Of a DNA stretch of 64,000 nt, positions 52,375 to 61,466 are shown one piece after another. Position 1 is the first letter of the stretch; each line of letters begins with the position of its first letter. The notes under the pieces were generated by a model. That model did not search any database. It was not told the origin of the DNA and saw nothing but the letters and a program-made list of their open reading frames with translations. The stretch spans positions 1 through 64,000 of the forward strand of contig NZ_JBEWXT010000001.1 of the NCBI RefSeq assembly GCF_040538665.1, given 5' to 3'. Source of the stretch: Aureibaculum sp. 2308TA14-22. Lineage in GTDB: Bacteria; Bacteroidota; Bacteroidia; Flavobacteriales; Flavobacteriaceae. Both the position numbers and the translations under genes were made by a program.

Positions 52375-54081
52375 ATGAAAATCTACTTAAAAATATTTGT
52401 ATTCACTTTTTTATTTATCGCTAATCCAATTTTCGCACAAAGTGGAAAGACACCTGCTCCCGCTGAAAATGGGATGGTGGTTACCAGTCATTATTTAGCT
52501 TCTGAAGTAGGGCGAGATATTCTCAAAAAAGGAGGAAATGCTATTGATGCATCTGTGGCCACAGCTTTTGCCTTAGCAGTGACATTACCCTCTGCAGGAA
52601 ATATTGGCGGAGGCGGATTTTTGGTCTATTATGGTGATGATGGTAAAAAAACAACGTTTAATTTTAGGGAAAAAGCTCCGTTGACGGCTCATGAAAAAAT
52701 GTTTTTAGGAAAAGACGGAAAAATAAAAGACAACTCAAACCACGAAGGGTTATTGGCAACTGGAGTTCCGGGTACAGTGGCTGGGTTGTATTTAGCACAT
52801 CAAAAAATGGGAAAATTACCTTGGGCAGATTTGGTGGCTCCCGCCGTAAAATTAGCAAAAGAAGGTTTCCCTGCTTCTTATCGCAATGAATGGTTTGTTA
52901 ACTATATCGCTAAAAACAAATCGCGATTTCCATCAACTGCCAAAACATTTCTGAAAGACGGTAAAATACCTTACAAACCAGGAGAAATATGGAAACAACC
53001 AGAATTGGCAGAAACTTTAAAACGTATTCAAGAAAAAGGTGCAGACGGATTTTACAAAGGTAAAACTGCAAAGCTCATAGCCGATTTTATGAAGGAGAAT
53101 GGTGGAATTATCACCGAAAAGGATTTAGCAAAATATCAGGCTCAAGAACTGAAACCAATTTTAGGAACGTACAGAGGTTATGAAATTGTAGGTATGCCAC
53201 CACCAAGCTCTGGAGGTATTGCTTTGGTCGAAATGTTGAATATTTTAGAAGGATATAACCTGAGTGAAATGGGTCACAATTCTGCAGCTTCTTTACATGT
53301 AATTACCGAGGCAATGCGTAGGGCTTTTGCTGATAGAGCTGAATTTGTAGGCGATTCGGATTTTAATCCAGATTTACCATTAGAAAGATTGATTTCAAAA
53401 GAACACGCTAATAATTTAAGAGTCAATATTAATCTTAAAAAAGCCTCTCAGAGCGATTCTACCCATTTTAACACAAAGCATTTGGTGCCTGAAAGCCCAG
53501 AAACTACGCATATTTCAGTGGTTGACAAGGATGGTAATGCGGTTTCGCTAACCTACACTTTAGAAAATAGTTACGGTAATAAAATAGTAGTTGAAGGTGC
53601 TGGGTTTTTATTGAACAATGAAATGGGCGATTTTAACCCAATTCCTGGTTACACAAATTCCCGTGGTCTAATTGGTACAAAACCCAATTTAGTACAGCCC
53701 GAAAAACGAATGTTATCTAGTATGACTCCTGCTATTGTTGCTAAAAATGGTAAGCCAGTAATTGTAATTGGGAGCCCGGGAGGTAGAACAATTATCAATA
53801 CGGTATTACAAGTAATTTTAAATGTAATTGATTTTGATATGAACATTGCCCAAGCCATTGAAGCACCGCGAATTCATCACCAATGGTTTCCGAATAGAAC
53901 TTCTTTTGAAAGACATGGTATTTCACCAGATACACAAAAATTATATAAAGCTTTAGGGCATGAAATTTATTTTAGAAATATGCAAGGTCAAGCCATGGGC
54001 ATTACTATTGACCATAAAAATAACAAAGTATACGGTGCCGCTGATTCTCGAAGTTTTGATGCTAGAGCCGTTGGTTATTAA
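52375..54081 (+). CDS. ggt: Gamma-glutamyltransferase
   Basis: This 568-residue precursor is self-cleaved into two subunits and hydrolyses or transfers the gamma-glutamyl group of glutathione in the periplasm. The signal peptide is about 1-22 (NPIFAQ). The nucleophile is Thr377 in ETTHISVVDKDGNAVS, which becomes the first residue of the small subunit. GGGGF-like (NIGGGGFLVYY) and PPPSSGGIAL are typical large-subunit motifs. SSMTPAIV and GSPGGRTI mark the small subunit. It probably recovers cysteine and glutamate. It has a strong promoter and is monocistronic. Confidence 0.95.
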   Translation: MKIYLKIFVFTFLFIANPIFAQSGKTPAPAENGMVVTSHYLASEVGRDILKKGGNAIDASVATAFALAVTLPSAGNIGGGGFLVYYGDDGKKTTFNFREKAPLTAHEKMFLGKDGKIKDNSNHEGLLATGVPGTVAGLYLAHQKMGKLPWADLVAPAVKLAKEGFPASYRNEWFVNYIAKNKSRFPSTAKTFLKDGKIPYKPGEIWKQPELAETLKRIQEKGADGFYKGKTAKLIADFMKENGGIITEKDLAKYQAQELKPILGTYRGYEIVGMPPPSSGGIALVEMLNILEGYNLSEMGHNSAASLHVITEAMRRAFADRAEFVGDSDFNPDLPLERLISKEHANNLRVNINLKKASQSDSTHFNTKHLVPESPETTHISVVDKDGNAVSLTYTLENSYGNKIVVEGAGFLLNNEMGDFNPIPGYTNSRGLIGTKPNLVQPEKRMLSSMTPAIVAKNGKPVIVIGSPGGRTIINTVLQVILNVIDFDMNIAQAIEAPRIHHQWFPNRTSFERHGISPDTQKLYKALGHEIYFRNMQGQAMGITIDHKNNKVYGAADSRSFDARAVGY

Positions 54082-54102
54082 CTAAACTAGACAATAAGAA
54101 TA

Positions 54103-54124
54103 TTATTAGGGCTTGTTCTAATAA
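54103..54124. terminator. Weak hairpin between ggt and the outer-membrane protein gene
   Basis: TTATTAG pairs with CTAATAA (7-base arms, 8-base loop) in the convergent spacer. The stem is A/T-rich and lacks a full T-run; it may serve as a weak bidirectional terminator. Confidence 0.35.
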
Positions 54125-54147
54125 AAATTAAAGAATTTCTATTATCC

Positions 54148-55119
54148 TTAATTTAAATTAAGGAAACGTGTTTTGCGTGTAATTTTAATTAGAATGCCAG
54201 ATGTCAATCTAAATGTTGGGGTCAATTGTGTGCCATCTACATTACTGTAAATAGGAATTTCAGCTTTAGTTAAAAAGGCTATTTTTGAATTAATATCTAC
54301 TGAAAAACCAGGAATTATAGAAACCCAATTGCCGCCAGTATTATTCAAATTAAATTCTTCTATTTTATCTTTACTAGCGTTGCGATATTTAAATGAAATT
54401 GCAGGCGAAACTAATTTTTTAGATATAATAAACTGATCAGAAAAACTTAAGTAGGTTTGAAAATCATTACCAAATTTATAGGACGAATCACCAAAATAAT
54501 TATTGTTGGTTCCAGCACTTCTATATATAAATCTTGAAGAAACAGTTAATGATGGTCTGAAATCAAAATTTTTAGAAACCATTGTCCAATAAATCATGTC
54601 AAAAGTATTACTACCAGGTTGTAAATCTGCATTTAAAGTAACGCCTTGATTGTTTTTTTCTGTTGATGAACCTAAAGGAAGTTTTGCACCGACACCAAAG
54701 TTTAAACTACTCGTTTTACCAAATACATTGTTGAATCTATATTTTACAAGTAAAATAGCATCTCCCACACCCGATGACTGATCCAAGTTTTCATTGCCAA
54801 ATTGACTGATTTTTCTTCTTTGATTAACCCATGTAAATAAGCTTTCAATAGCTAAGTTATTGGTTATAGAAAAGCCTAAATTTAAAAGCCCTGTATGTGT
54901 AATTCGCAATCTGGAGCTATCATCTAATGTGGTTGAACCGCTTTTTAATGTGTTTAAATTATTATAATCATAGTTTAAACCAATTTGAAAAGTTCCTTTT
55001 CCTAACATTTCCAAACCTAAATTATTTGACAACGGTATGCCACCCGAACAACAAGTTTGACCAATAACGGAAGTTGTTATGATTACAAAAAAGATAGGAA
55101 CTGATACTCGAAACTTCAT
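54148..55119 (-). CDS. Outer-membrane beta-barrel protein of unknown function
   Basis: This 323-residue exported protein has a signal peptide (about 1-20, SVIGQ) and a mature N-terminus with adjacent cysteines (TCCSGGIPLSNN). The rest alternates strand-like segments (GTFQIGLNYDYNNL, SLNFGVGAKLPLGSS, SPAISFKYRN, FRLTSGILIKI) consistent with a 12-14 strand barrel. It resembles the broad transporter-type barrels of Bacteroidota, but I cannot assign a substrate. It lies 52 bases after polA on the minus strand. Confidence 0.75.
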   Translation of the reverse strand: MKFRVSVPIFFVIITTSVIGQTCCSGGIPLSNNLGLEMLGKGTFQIGLNYDYNNLNTLKSGSTTLDDSSRLRITHTGLLNLGFSITNNLAIESLFTWVNQRRKISQFGNENLDQSSGVGDAILLVKYRFNNVFGKTSSLNFGVGAKLPLGSSTEKNNQGVTLNADLQPGSNTFDMIYWTMVSKNFDFRPSLTVSSRFIYRSAGTNNNYFGDSSYKFGNDFQTYLSFSDQFIISKKLVSPAISFKYRNASKDKIEEFNLNNTGGNWVSIIPGFSVDINSKIAFLTKAEIPIYSNVDGTQLTPTFRLTSGILIKITRKTRFLNLN

Positions 55120-55171
55120 AAGAAACTTTGAATCTATGTCGAAATTCTCTAGTATTTCTTACAAAATAATT

Positions 55172-58009
55172 TTAATGTGCTGCCAACCAATCGTTACCCA
55201 GCCCAATTTCAACATCTAATGGCACGGATAATTTATAAGCATTTTCCATTTCCTGTTTTATCATAGGCTTTATTATTTCTAATTCATCGTTATGAGCATC
55301 AAAAACTAATTCATCATGAACTTGGAGTAACATTTTACTTTTGAATTTTTCTTTTTGAAAATGCTGGTAAATATTTATCATTGCCAGTTTAATAATATCT
55401 GCTGCACTTCCTTGAATAGGAGCATTAACTGCATTTCGTTCTGCGGCTCCACGAACAACAGCATTTCGAGAATTTATATCTTTTAAGTACCTTCGTCTGC
55501 CTAGAATTGTTTCCACGTAACCATTTTCTCTAGCAAAGTGAATTTGGCTATCCATATAACTACGTAATTTCGGGTAGGTTTCATAATAGGTATCTATTAA
55601 TTCTTTTGATTCGCTTCGCGAAAGCGTGGTCTGATTACTCAAACCAAAAGCAGAAACCCCATAAATAATTCCGAAATTAACGGTTTTGGCGTTGCCACGT
55701 TGTTCTCTGGTTACTTCGTTTATAGGAACATTAAAAACCTTTGCTGCCGTTGAGGCATGAATATCTTCATTGTTTTTAAACGCATTAATCATATTTTCTT
55801 CTTCGCTTAACGCAGCGATAATTCGCAACTCAATTTGAGAGTAATCTGCTGCCAATAACGTGTAGTTTTCGTTTCTCGGGATAAATGCTTTTCGTACTTG
55901 GCGTCCCCGTTCAGTTCGAATGGGGATATTCTGTAAATTAGGATTATTAGAGCTCAATCTACCTGTTGCAGCAACAGCTTGTGCGTAAACGGTATGTATT
56001 CTATTTGTTTTCGGATTTACCTCATTAGGTAAAGCATCTACATACGTACTTTGCAATTTTTTATATTGTCTAAACTCCTGAATATCTCTAATAATTTGAT
56101 GGTCTTTGGCTAAATAAGATAAGACATCTTCAGCAGTTGAATATTGACCTGTTTTTGTCTTTTTAGGTTTATCAACCAGTTTTAACTTATCAAATAAAAT
56201 TGGCCCTAATTGCTTTGGAGAAGCTAAATTAAATTCTTCGCCCGCTTGCTCGTAAATTCCTTTTTCCAAACGTTCTATATCCGTCGCCAATGCCGTTGAT
56301 AGTTCTTTTAAAAAGGTGGTATTGATATTGATACCCTCTATTTCCATAGCCGAAAGGACTGCTACTAAAGGCATTTCCACTTCGTCAAAGAGTTTAGTCA
56401 AGTGTCCGCTCTCCAATTCTTTTTCAAAATGTGTTTTTAACTGTAACGTAATGTCAGCATCTTCAACGGCATATTCGGTTTGTTTTTCTAATGCAACATC
56501 ACGCATGCTGCCTTGATTTTTGCCTTTTTTACCTATTAATTCCGTAATCGGGACGGGTTGGTAATTCAAATACGTCTCAGCTAAAATATCCATGCTATGT
56601 CGCATATCTGGATTTATCAGGTAATGTGCAATCATCGTGTCAAACAATTTTCCTCTAACCGGCATATTGTAATTTGATAATACTTTAATGTCGTATTTTA
56701 AATTATGACCTACTTTTTCAATAGATTCATCTTCAAAGAAAGGTCTGAACTCTTCTAAAATTTGTTTTGTTTCTTCTTGATTTTCTGGAAAATGAACATA
56801 AAACCCTTTATGGTGTTCCCATGAAAATGCAATTCCAATCAATTCCACTTCTAAGGCTTTTAACCCAGTAGTTTCTGTATCAAAACAGACGGACTTTTGA
56901 GTTAATAATTGTTTTAGCAATAATTTTCGTGAGAGTGGCGTTTCAGCAAACTGATAAAAATGCGAAGTTTTTTCAATTGTATTATAGCCACTTATTATTG
57001 TTTCCTCTTGAGGAGTTCCAGTTCCTGGTGCGGCAAATAAATCGAATTGAATATTATCTGTAGGGTTGTTTTTTGCCACGGCCTTTTTGGATTCAACCTT
57101 TGGCTTAACTTCTATAGATTCAGCCTTTTTACTAAAAGTTTTGATTAGATTTTCTGTTAACCTCCTAAATTCCAGTTCTTCAAAAATTTCAGTTACTTTT
57201 TGTAAATCTGGTTGGCTAAGTTCAAAATCCGTAGCATCAAATTCTACAGGAACATCTAACATTATTGTTGCCAATTTTTTTGAGAGTAAACCTTGTTCGA
57301 CATTTGCCTCCACTTTTTCTTTCATTTTACCTTTTAGCTCATGGCTGTTTTCAAATAATCCTTCAATACTACCATAAGCTGCCAAGAATTTTTTGGCAGT
57401 TTTATCGCCAACACCTGGTAGGCCAGGAATATTATCAACAGCATCACCTTTCATTGCTAAAAAATCTATTACCTGCAACGGATCTTTTACTTCAAATTTT
57501 TCTTGCACTTCGGGTATGCCCCAAGTTTCGTAACCACCACCAAACCGAGGGCGGTACATAAAAATATTTTCAGAAACCAATTGTGCAAAATCCTTATCGG
57601 GTGTAACCATAAAAGTTTGGTAATCCTCTTTTTCGGCTTTTTTAGCCAAGGTTCCTATAACATCATCGGCTTCATAGCCTTCTTTGACCATAATGGGAAT
57701 GTGCATTGCTTTTAGAATGCTTTCAATATAAGGCACGGCAATTCTAATAGCTTCAGGGGTTTCATCACGATTGGCTTTATATTCGGCGAACATTTCAACA
57801 CGATCTACACTACCGCCTTTGTCAAAACAAACGGCTAAATGATCAGGTCTTTCTCGCTTTATTACATCCAATAAAGAATTCATAAACCCCATAATTGCTG
57901 AGGTGTCCATTCCTTTGGAATTAATTCTAGGGTTTTTAATAAAAGCGTAATACCCTCTAAAAATTAGAGCATAGGCATCTAGTAAGAATAAGCGTTTTTG
58001 TGTTGACAT
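55172..58009 (-). CDS. polA: DNA polymerase I
   Basis: This 945-residue repair and replication polymerase starts MSTQKRLFLLDA; an upstream Met adds unlike sequence. It has the 5'-3' exonuclease domain (about 1-300; PDKDFAQLV), a 3'-5' exonuclease domain with DTETTG (Asp377, Glu379, so proofreading looks active), and the polymerase domain with motif A LAADYSQIELR, the motif B region RGNAKTVNFGIIYG, and motif C LLQVHDELVFDA. All three activities appear intact. Confidence 0.97.
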   Translation of the reverse strand: MSTQKRLFLLDAYALIFRGYYAFIKNPRINSKGMDTSAIMGFMNSLLDVIKRERPDHLAVCFDKGGSVDRVEMFAEYKANRDETPEAIRIAVPYIESILKAMHIPIMVKEGYEADDVIGTLAKKAEKEDYQTFMVTPDKDFAQLVSENIFMYRPRFGGGYETWGIPEVQEKFEVKDPLQVIDFLAMKGDAVDNIPGLPGVGDKTAKKFLAAYGSIEGLFENSHELKGKMKEKVEANVEQGLLSKKLATIMLDVPVEFDATDFELSQPDLQKVTEIFEELEFRRLTENLIKTFSKKAESIEVKPKVESKKAVAKNNPTDNIQFDLFAAPGTGTPQEETIISGYNTIEKTSHFYQFAETPLSRKLLLKQLLTQKSVCFDTETTGLKALEVELIGIAFSWEHHKGFYVHFPENQEETKQILEEFRPFFEDESIEKVGHNLKYDIKVLSNYNMPVRGKLFDTMIAHYLINPDMRHSMDILAETYLNYQPVPITELIGKKGKNQGSMRDVALEKQTEYAVEDADITLQLKTHFEKELESGHLTKLFDEVEMPLVAVLSAMEIEGININTTFLKELSTALATDIERLEKGIYEQAGEEFNLASPKQLGPILFDKLKLVDKPKKTKTGQYSTAEDVLSYLAKDHQIIRDIQEFRQYKKLQSTYVDALPNEVNPKTNRIHTVYAQAVAATGRLSSNNPNLQNIPIRTERGRQVRKAFIPRNENYTLLAADYSQIELRIIAALSEEENMINAFKNNEDIHASTAAKVFNVPINEVTREQRGNAKTVNFGIIYGVSAFGLSNQTTLSRSESKELIDTYYETYPKLRSYMDSQIHFARENGYVETILGRRRYLKDINSRNAVVRGAAERNAVNAPIQGSAADIIKLAMINIYQHFQKEKFKSKMLLQVHDELVFDAHNDELEIIKPMIKQEMENAYKLSVPLDVEIGLGNDWLAAH

Positions 58010-58073
58010 TATAGATTTTTCAAGTATGTTCAAATCTACAAAGATTGTTTAGAGTATTAAAATATTTTGGTGG

Positions 58074-58113
58074 CTAATAAAAACCTCACAAGTCTCAAAG
58101 GCTTGTGAGGTTT
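58074..58113 (-). terminator. Intrinsic terminator after the glycosylasparaginase gene
   Basis: AAACCTCACAAG (58081-58092) pairs with CTTGTGAGGTTT (58102-58113) across a 9-base loop. On the minus strand a T-rich tail follows. It separates the fucP-glycosylasparaginase unit from polA. Confidence 0.85.
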
Positions 58114-58138
58114 AAACTTTTAAATATTAGAATATATA

Positions 58139-59152
58139 TTATTCCTCCTTTAAAAAATAATCAGCCTGAATATTTTCGATTTTACCATCTTGAACTTTAC
58201 TCATGCTAAAGTTTTTATGAATGGAATAGGAGCCTGTTTCACCTTTTTTATTAACCGCAATATAGGCTACTTGGAAATCTTTATAATTACTGTTGGGTTT
58301 TGAGACAATTCGTCTAATAGCTTCTTCACAAGCTTCTTGCGGAGATTTACCTTGTCGCATTAATTCTACTACTAAAAAGCTACCAACGGTTTTGGCAACT
58401 TCTTCGCCCAATCCCGTAGCAACAGCAGCACCAATTTCATTATCTACGAACAGTCCCGCACCAATAATTGGACTGTCACCAACTCGCCCAGCCATTTTAT
58501 AGGCTAGTCCGCTTGTGGTACAACCGCCGCAAATATCACCATTTTCATCAACGGCCAACATTCCAATAGTATCGTGGTTTTCAATATTGATAATGGGTTT
58601 GTATTCTGAATTCACTTTCCATTCCTCCCATGCTTTTTTGGAAGACTCGGTCAACAAATTTTCTTTTTTAAATCCACTTTCATAAGCAAATTGTTCCGCT
58701 CCTTTTCCCGCTAACATTACATGAGGTGTGTCTTCCATCACTTTTCTTGCTACTGAAATTGCATGTGTAACATTTTGCATATAAACCACAGCACCACAAT
58801 CTCCTTTTGAATCCATAATACAAGCATCTAAGGTAACGTTTCCATCTCTATCTGGTGAGGCTCCATTACCGACAGTAGTATTTTTTAAATCGGCTTCTTC
58901 TACCATACAGCCTTGTTCAATGGCATCTAGAGCAGATTTTCCATTTTGTAAGGCTTCCCAAGCTTTAGTTGTTGCATTATGGAAATTCCAGGTGCAAATT
59001 ACCAATGGCAACGATGCTTTTACATTTGGTGCTACTATTTTATCTTCTTTTTTCTTGTCGGATGTTTTATCGGCACAATTGGTTAATGAAGTTCCTATGG
59101 CTAATCCAACGCCACTTAAGGACGCATTTTTTATAAAATTTCTACGTTTCAT
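58139..59152 (-). CDS. N4-(beta-N-acetylglucosaminyl)-L-asparaginase (glycosylasparaginase)
   Basis: This 337-residue Ntn hydrolase cleaves the GlcNAc-Asn bond left after N-glycan degradation. The autocleavage site HDTIGM has nucleophile Thr195. Further family motifs are TWNFHNATTKAWEAL, GNGASPDRDG and RVGDSPIIGAG. The N-terminus has both a twin-arginine-like RRNFIK and a lipobox LTNC (Cys26), suggesting an exported lipoprotein. It resembles the classic enzyme of Elizabethkingia (Flavobacterium) meningoseptica. It is downstream of the FucP-type transporter (11-base gap). Confidence 0.93.
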   Translation of the reverse strand: MKRRNFIKNASLSGVGLAIGTSLTNCADKTSDKKKEDKIVAPNVKASLPLVICTWNFHNATTKAWEALQNGKSALDAIEQGCMVEEADLKNTTVGNGASPDRDGNVTLDACIMDSKGDCGAVVYMQNVTHAISVARKVMEDTPHVMLAGKGAEQFAYESGFKKENLLTESSKKAWEEWKVNSEYKPIINIENHDTIGMLAVDENGDICGGCTTSGLAYKMAGRVGDSPIIGAGLFVDNEIGAAVATGLGEEVAKTVGSFLVVELMRQGKSPQEACEEAIRRIVSKPNSNYKDFQVAYIAVNKKGETGSYSIHKNFSMSKVQDGKIENIQADYFLKEE

Positions 59153-59163
59153 TTTGTGATATT

Positions 59164-60486
59164 TTAGGTTATAGCAACTTTTTTTCTATTGTTTTTAATA
59201 CCATAATAAAGGATATATGCATAGCAAAGGATTACAAAAATCAATGCCATTTTAAAGCCAATATTGTCAGTTAATAGACCAAATAAAGGTGGAATTATAG
59301 CACCACCTACAATAGCGGTACATAATAATCCTGATGCTTTGGGTTTCAATTCACCCAGACCATCAATGGCCAAGGTAAATATAGTAGGGAACATAATAGA
59401 GTTAAATAATCCTACTGCTAAAATGGTCCACATAGATATTAGGCCTGTAGTGCTTATCGAAATAACAATTAAAGTAACTGCTAATGTAGCAAATATGCCC
59501 AAGACTTTGCCGGGTTTCATTATTTTGGTTAAATAAGACCCTACAAAACGACCCACCATGGCACCGGTCCAGTAAAAGAGAACAAAAATACCCAACAGGG
59601 CTTTGTCATCGGCACCAACCAATGATTTTTGAAATACATTGGCTATAAAATTTGCCGTATTCATCATTACGGGGTTGTCCCTTACCAAAGGCACCAAGTT
59701 CATGTCTAAAAAATAGTTTACCAAATAGCTACCTATGGCAACTTCGGCACCCACATAAAAAAAGATACCCAACACCCCAAGCATTAAGTTTTTCTGCTTA
59801 AAAGCTTGGGCATACGTACCGGTAGATTCCTCACTTATTAGTTTGGGCAGTTTTGCAAAAAAGAAAACAACGGCAATTAAACCAATAAAAACCGCTAAGC
59901 CTATAAAAGGCATTTGCACGGCAGCGGCCTCTGCGGCCAAATACCCTTCTTTTGCTTCCCCAACTAGAGCATCGATTTCTTCGGGTGTTTTTATCTTATC
60001 GCTTAAAATAAATAAAGCACCAATAATAGGAGCAATGGCTGTACCTACTGAGTTAAATGCTTGTGACAAATTCAATCGGCTTGAGGCACCTTCTTCACTG
60101 CCCAAAGCAGCCACAAAAGGATTCGCGGCCACTTGTAAAATGGTCATGCCTCCGGCCAAGATAAAATACGCCAACATAAAAATACCGAAAACACGGTAAG
60201 ATGCCGCAGGATAAAACAGTAAACAGCCCAAGGCCATGGTCAATAACCCCAGGATAATACCGCGTTTATACCCAATTTTAGAGAGTATAAAACTTGCTGG
60301 AATTGATAGTAAAAAATAAGCTCCAAAAAAGGCAAATTGAACCATACCTGCTTGAAAGTACGAAAGTGTAAACAGCTCGCGTAATCTTGGAATTAATGAA
60401 TCGACCAATACGGTTATAAAACCCCAAAGGAAAAATAATACAGTTAATAAAATAAAGGAACTACGATACGATTTGGCTTGATTCAT
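59164..60486 (-). CDS. FucP-type sugar:H+ symporter (MFS)
   Basis: This 440-residue inner-membrane transporter has 12 predicted helices. The N-terminal FFLWGFITVLVDSLIPRLRE motif and NPFVAALG are typical of the fucose/GlcNAc/glucose symporter branch (FucP, NagP). In Bacteroidota, members of this family import GlcNAc or other glycan sugars. Next to a glycosylasparaginase, GlcNAc is the likely substrate, but fucose cannot be excluded. It is first of a two-gene unit, with a divergent cutC. Confidence 0.9.
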   Translation of the reverse strand: MNQAKSYRSSFILLTVLFFLWGFITVLVDSLIPRLRELFTLSYFQAGMVQFAFFGAYFLLSIPASFILSKIGYKRGIILGLLTMALGCLLFYPAASYRVFGIFMLAYFILAGGMTILQVAANPFVAALGSEEGASSRLNLSQAFNSVGTAIAPIIGALFILSDKIKTPEEIDALVGEAKEGYLAAEAAAVQMPFIGLAVFIGLIAVVFFFAKLPKLISEESTGTYAQAFKQKNLMLGVLGIFFYVGAEVAIGSYLVNYFLDMNLVPLVRDNPVMMNTANFIANVFQKSLVGADDKALLGIFVLFYWTGAMVGRFVGSYLTKIMKPGKVLGIFATLAVTLIVISISTTGLISMWTILAVGLFNSIMFPTIFTLAIDGLGELKPKASGLLCTAIVGGAIIPPLFGLLTDNIGFKMALIFVILCYAYILYYGIKNNRKKVAIT

Positions 60487-60557
60487 TATTTTTAGATTTA
60501 TCTGGGTTGAATAAAATTCTTAGTTTAGTAGTAATTTAAAATAAGATCAGCAAGATA

Positions 60558-60589
60558 CTAAAAACGGTTTTAATTTTTATTGTTTTTAG
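60558..60589. promoter_or_regulatory. Candidate operator CTAAAAAC-N16-GTTTTTAG
   Basis: Perfect 8-base inverted arms (60558-60565 and 60582-60589) lie in the 151-base divergent spacer between fucP and cutC. They are about 70 bases from the fucP start and 50 from the cutC start. It could bind a regulator controlling both units. No TAnnTTTG box was found for either gene. Confidence 0.5.
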
Positions 60590-60637
60590 ATTAACGCCAA
60601 TAAACCAATCATAAAAAGTGTATAAGAATAATTAAAC

Positions 60638-61384
60638 ATGATTATAGAAATTTGTGCAAATGGTTACCAATCAGCAATAAATGCTCAAGAAGCTGGTGCA
60701 GATCGAATTGAATTATGTTCTGAATTGTCCTTGGGAGGAATTACACCATCTTACGGTTTGATAAAAAAAATAAAAAAAGATTTAGAAATTCCTGTCCATG
60801 TATTAATCCGACCAAGAAGTGGAAACTTTACCTATTCAGATACTGAATTTGAAATTATGAAACAAGATATAGAATTGTGTAAAGAGTTGGGTTGTGAAGG
60901 AGTGGTTTCGGGTGTTTTAAATTTTGACAATACTATTGACTCTGAAAGAACAAAGCAATTGGTTGAAATTTCGAAACCAATGAATTTTACGTTTCACAGG
61001 GCTTTTGATTGGATTGAAAATCCATTTGAAGGATTAGAGCAATTGATTGCCACTGGAGTTGATCGTATTTTAACTTCTGGCCAAGAATCTCAAGCTATAA
61101 AGGGACTAAATTTATTAAAAGAGTTAAGGGGTAGAGCTAATAATAAAATTGAAATTATGCCAGGGGGAGGTGTTACTATTGATAATATCTTGGAGTTTAA
61201 AAATGCAGGTTTTATACAGATTCATTTTTCAGCAACAACCTTACATAAATCTCCAAATAAAGTAAAAGTTTCAATGAACAGTCAACGCTTTTTTGATGAA
61301 ACGACAATTGCCATTTCTGATTTAGAAAAGATAAGTAAAATGATAGAAATTGTAGAAAATAATGTCAATTCTACTGAAGAATAA
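60638..61384 (+). CDS. cutC: CutC-family protein (TIM barrel)
   Basis: This 248-residue cytoplasmic protein matches CutC along its length: EICANGYQSAINAQEAGADRIELC, then GGITPSYG, VLIRPRSGNFTYSD, GVVSGVL, FHRAFDW, RILTSGQ and MPGGGV. CutC was named for copper homeostasis, but that role is disputed. In Bacteroidota it is often near N-glycan degradation genes, and here it is divergent from a glycosylasparaginase and sugar transporter. A role in glycan catabolism is inferred. Confidence 0.93.
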   Translation: MIIEICANGYQSAINAQEAGADRIELCSELSLGGITPSYGLIKKIKKDLEIPVHVLIRPRSGNFTYSDTEFEIMKQDIELCKELGCEGVVSGVLNFDNTIDSERTKQLVEISKPMNFTFHRAFDWIENPFEGLEQLIATGVDRILTSGQESQAIKGLNLLKELRGRANNKIEIMPGGGVTIDNILEFKNAGFIQIHFSATTLHKSPNKVKVSMNSQRFFDETTIAISDLEKISKMIEIVENNVNSTEE

Positions 61385-61401
61385 GAAGATTGTCTAAAAT
61401 T

Positions 61402-61417
61402 GTTATATTTGTATAAC
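61402..61417 (+). promoter_or_regulatory. -7 box TATATTTG inside an inverted repeat, for the thioredoxin-like gene
   Basis: TATATTTG (61404-61411) is a perfect -7 element. It is embedded in GTTATA-tttg-TATAAC (61402-61417), so a repressor binding the palindrome would block it. The gene starts at 61467. A direct repeat TTAATAGTT lies at 61429-61437 and 61444-61452. Confidence 0.45.
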
Positions 61418-61466
61418 AAACCCACTAATTAATAGTTGATTGTTTAATAGTTAAATAGTATTCTTT

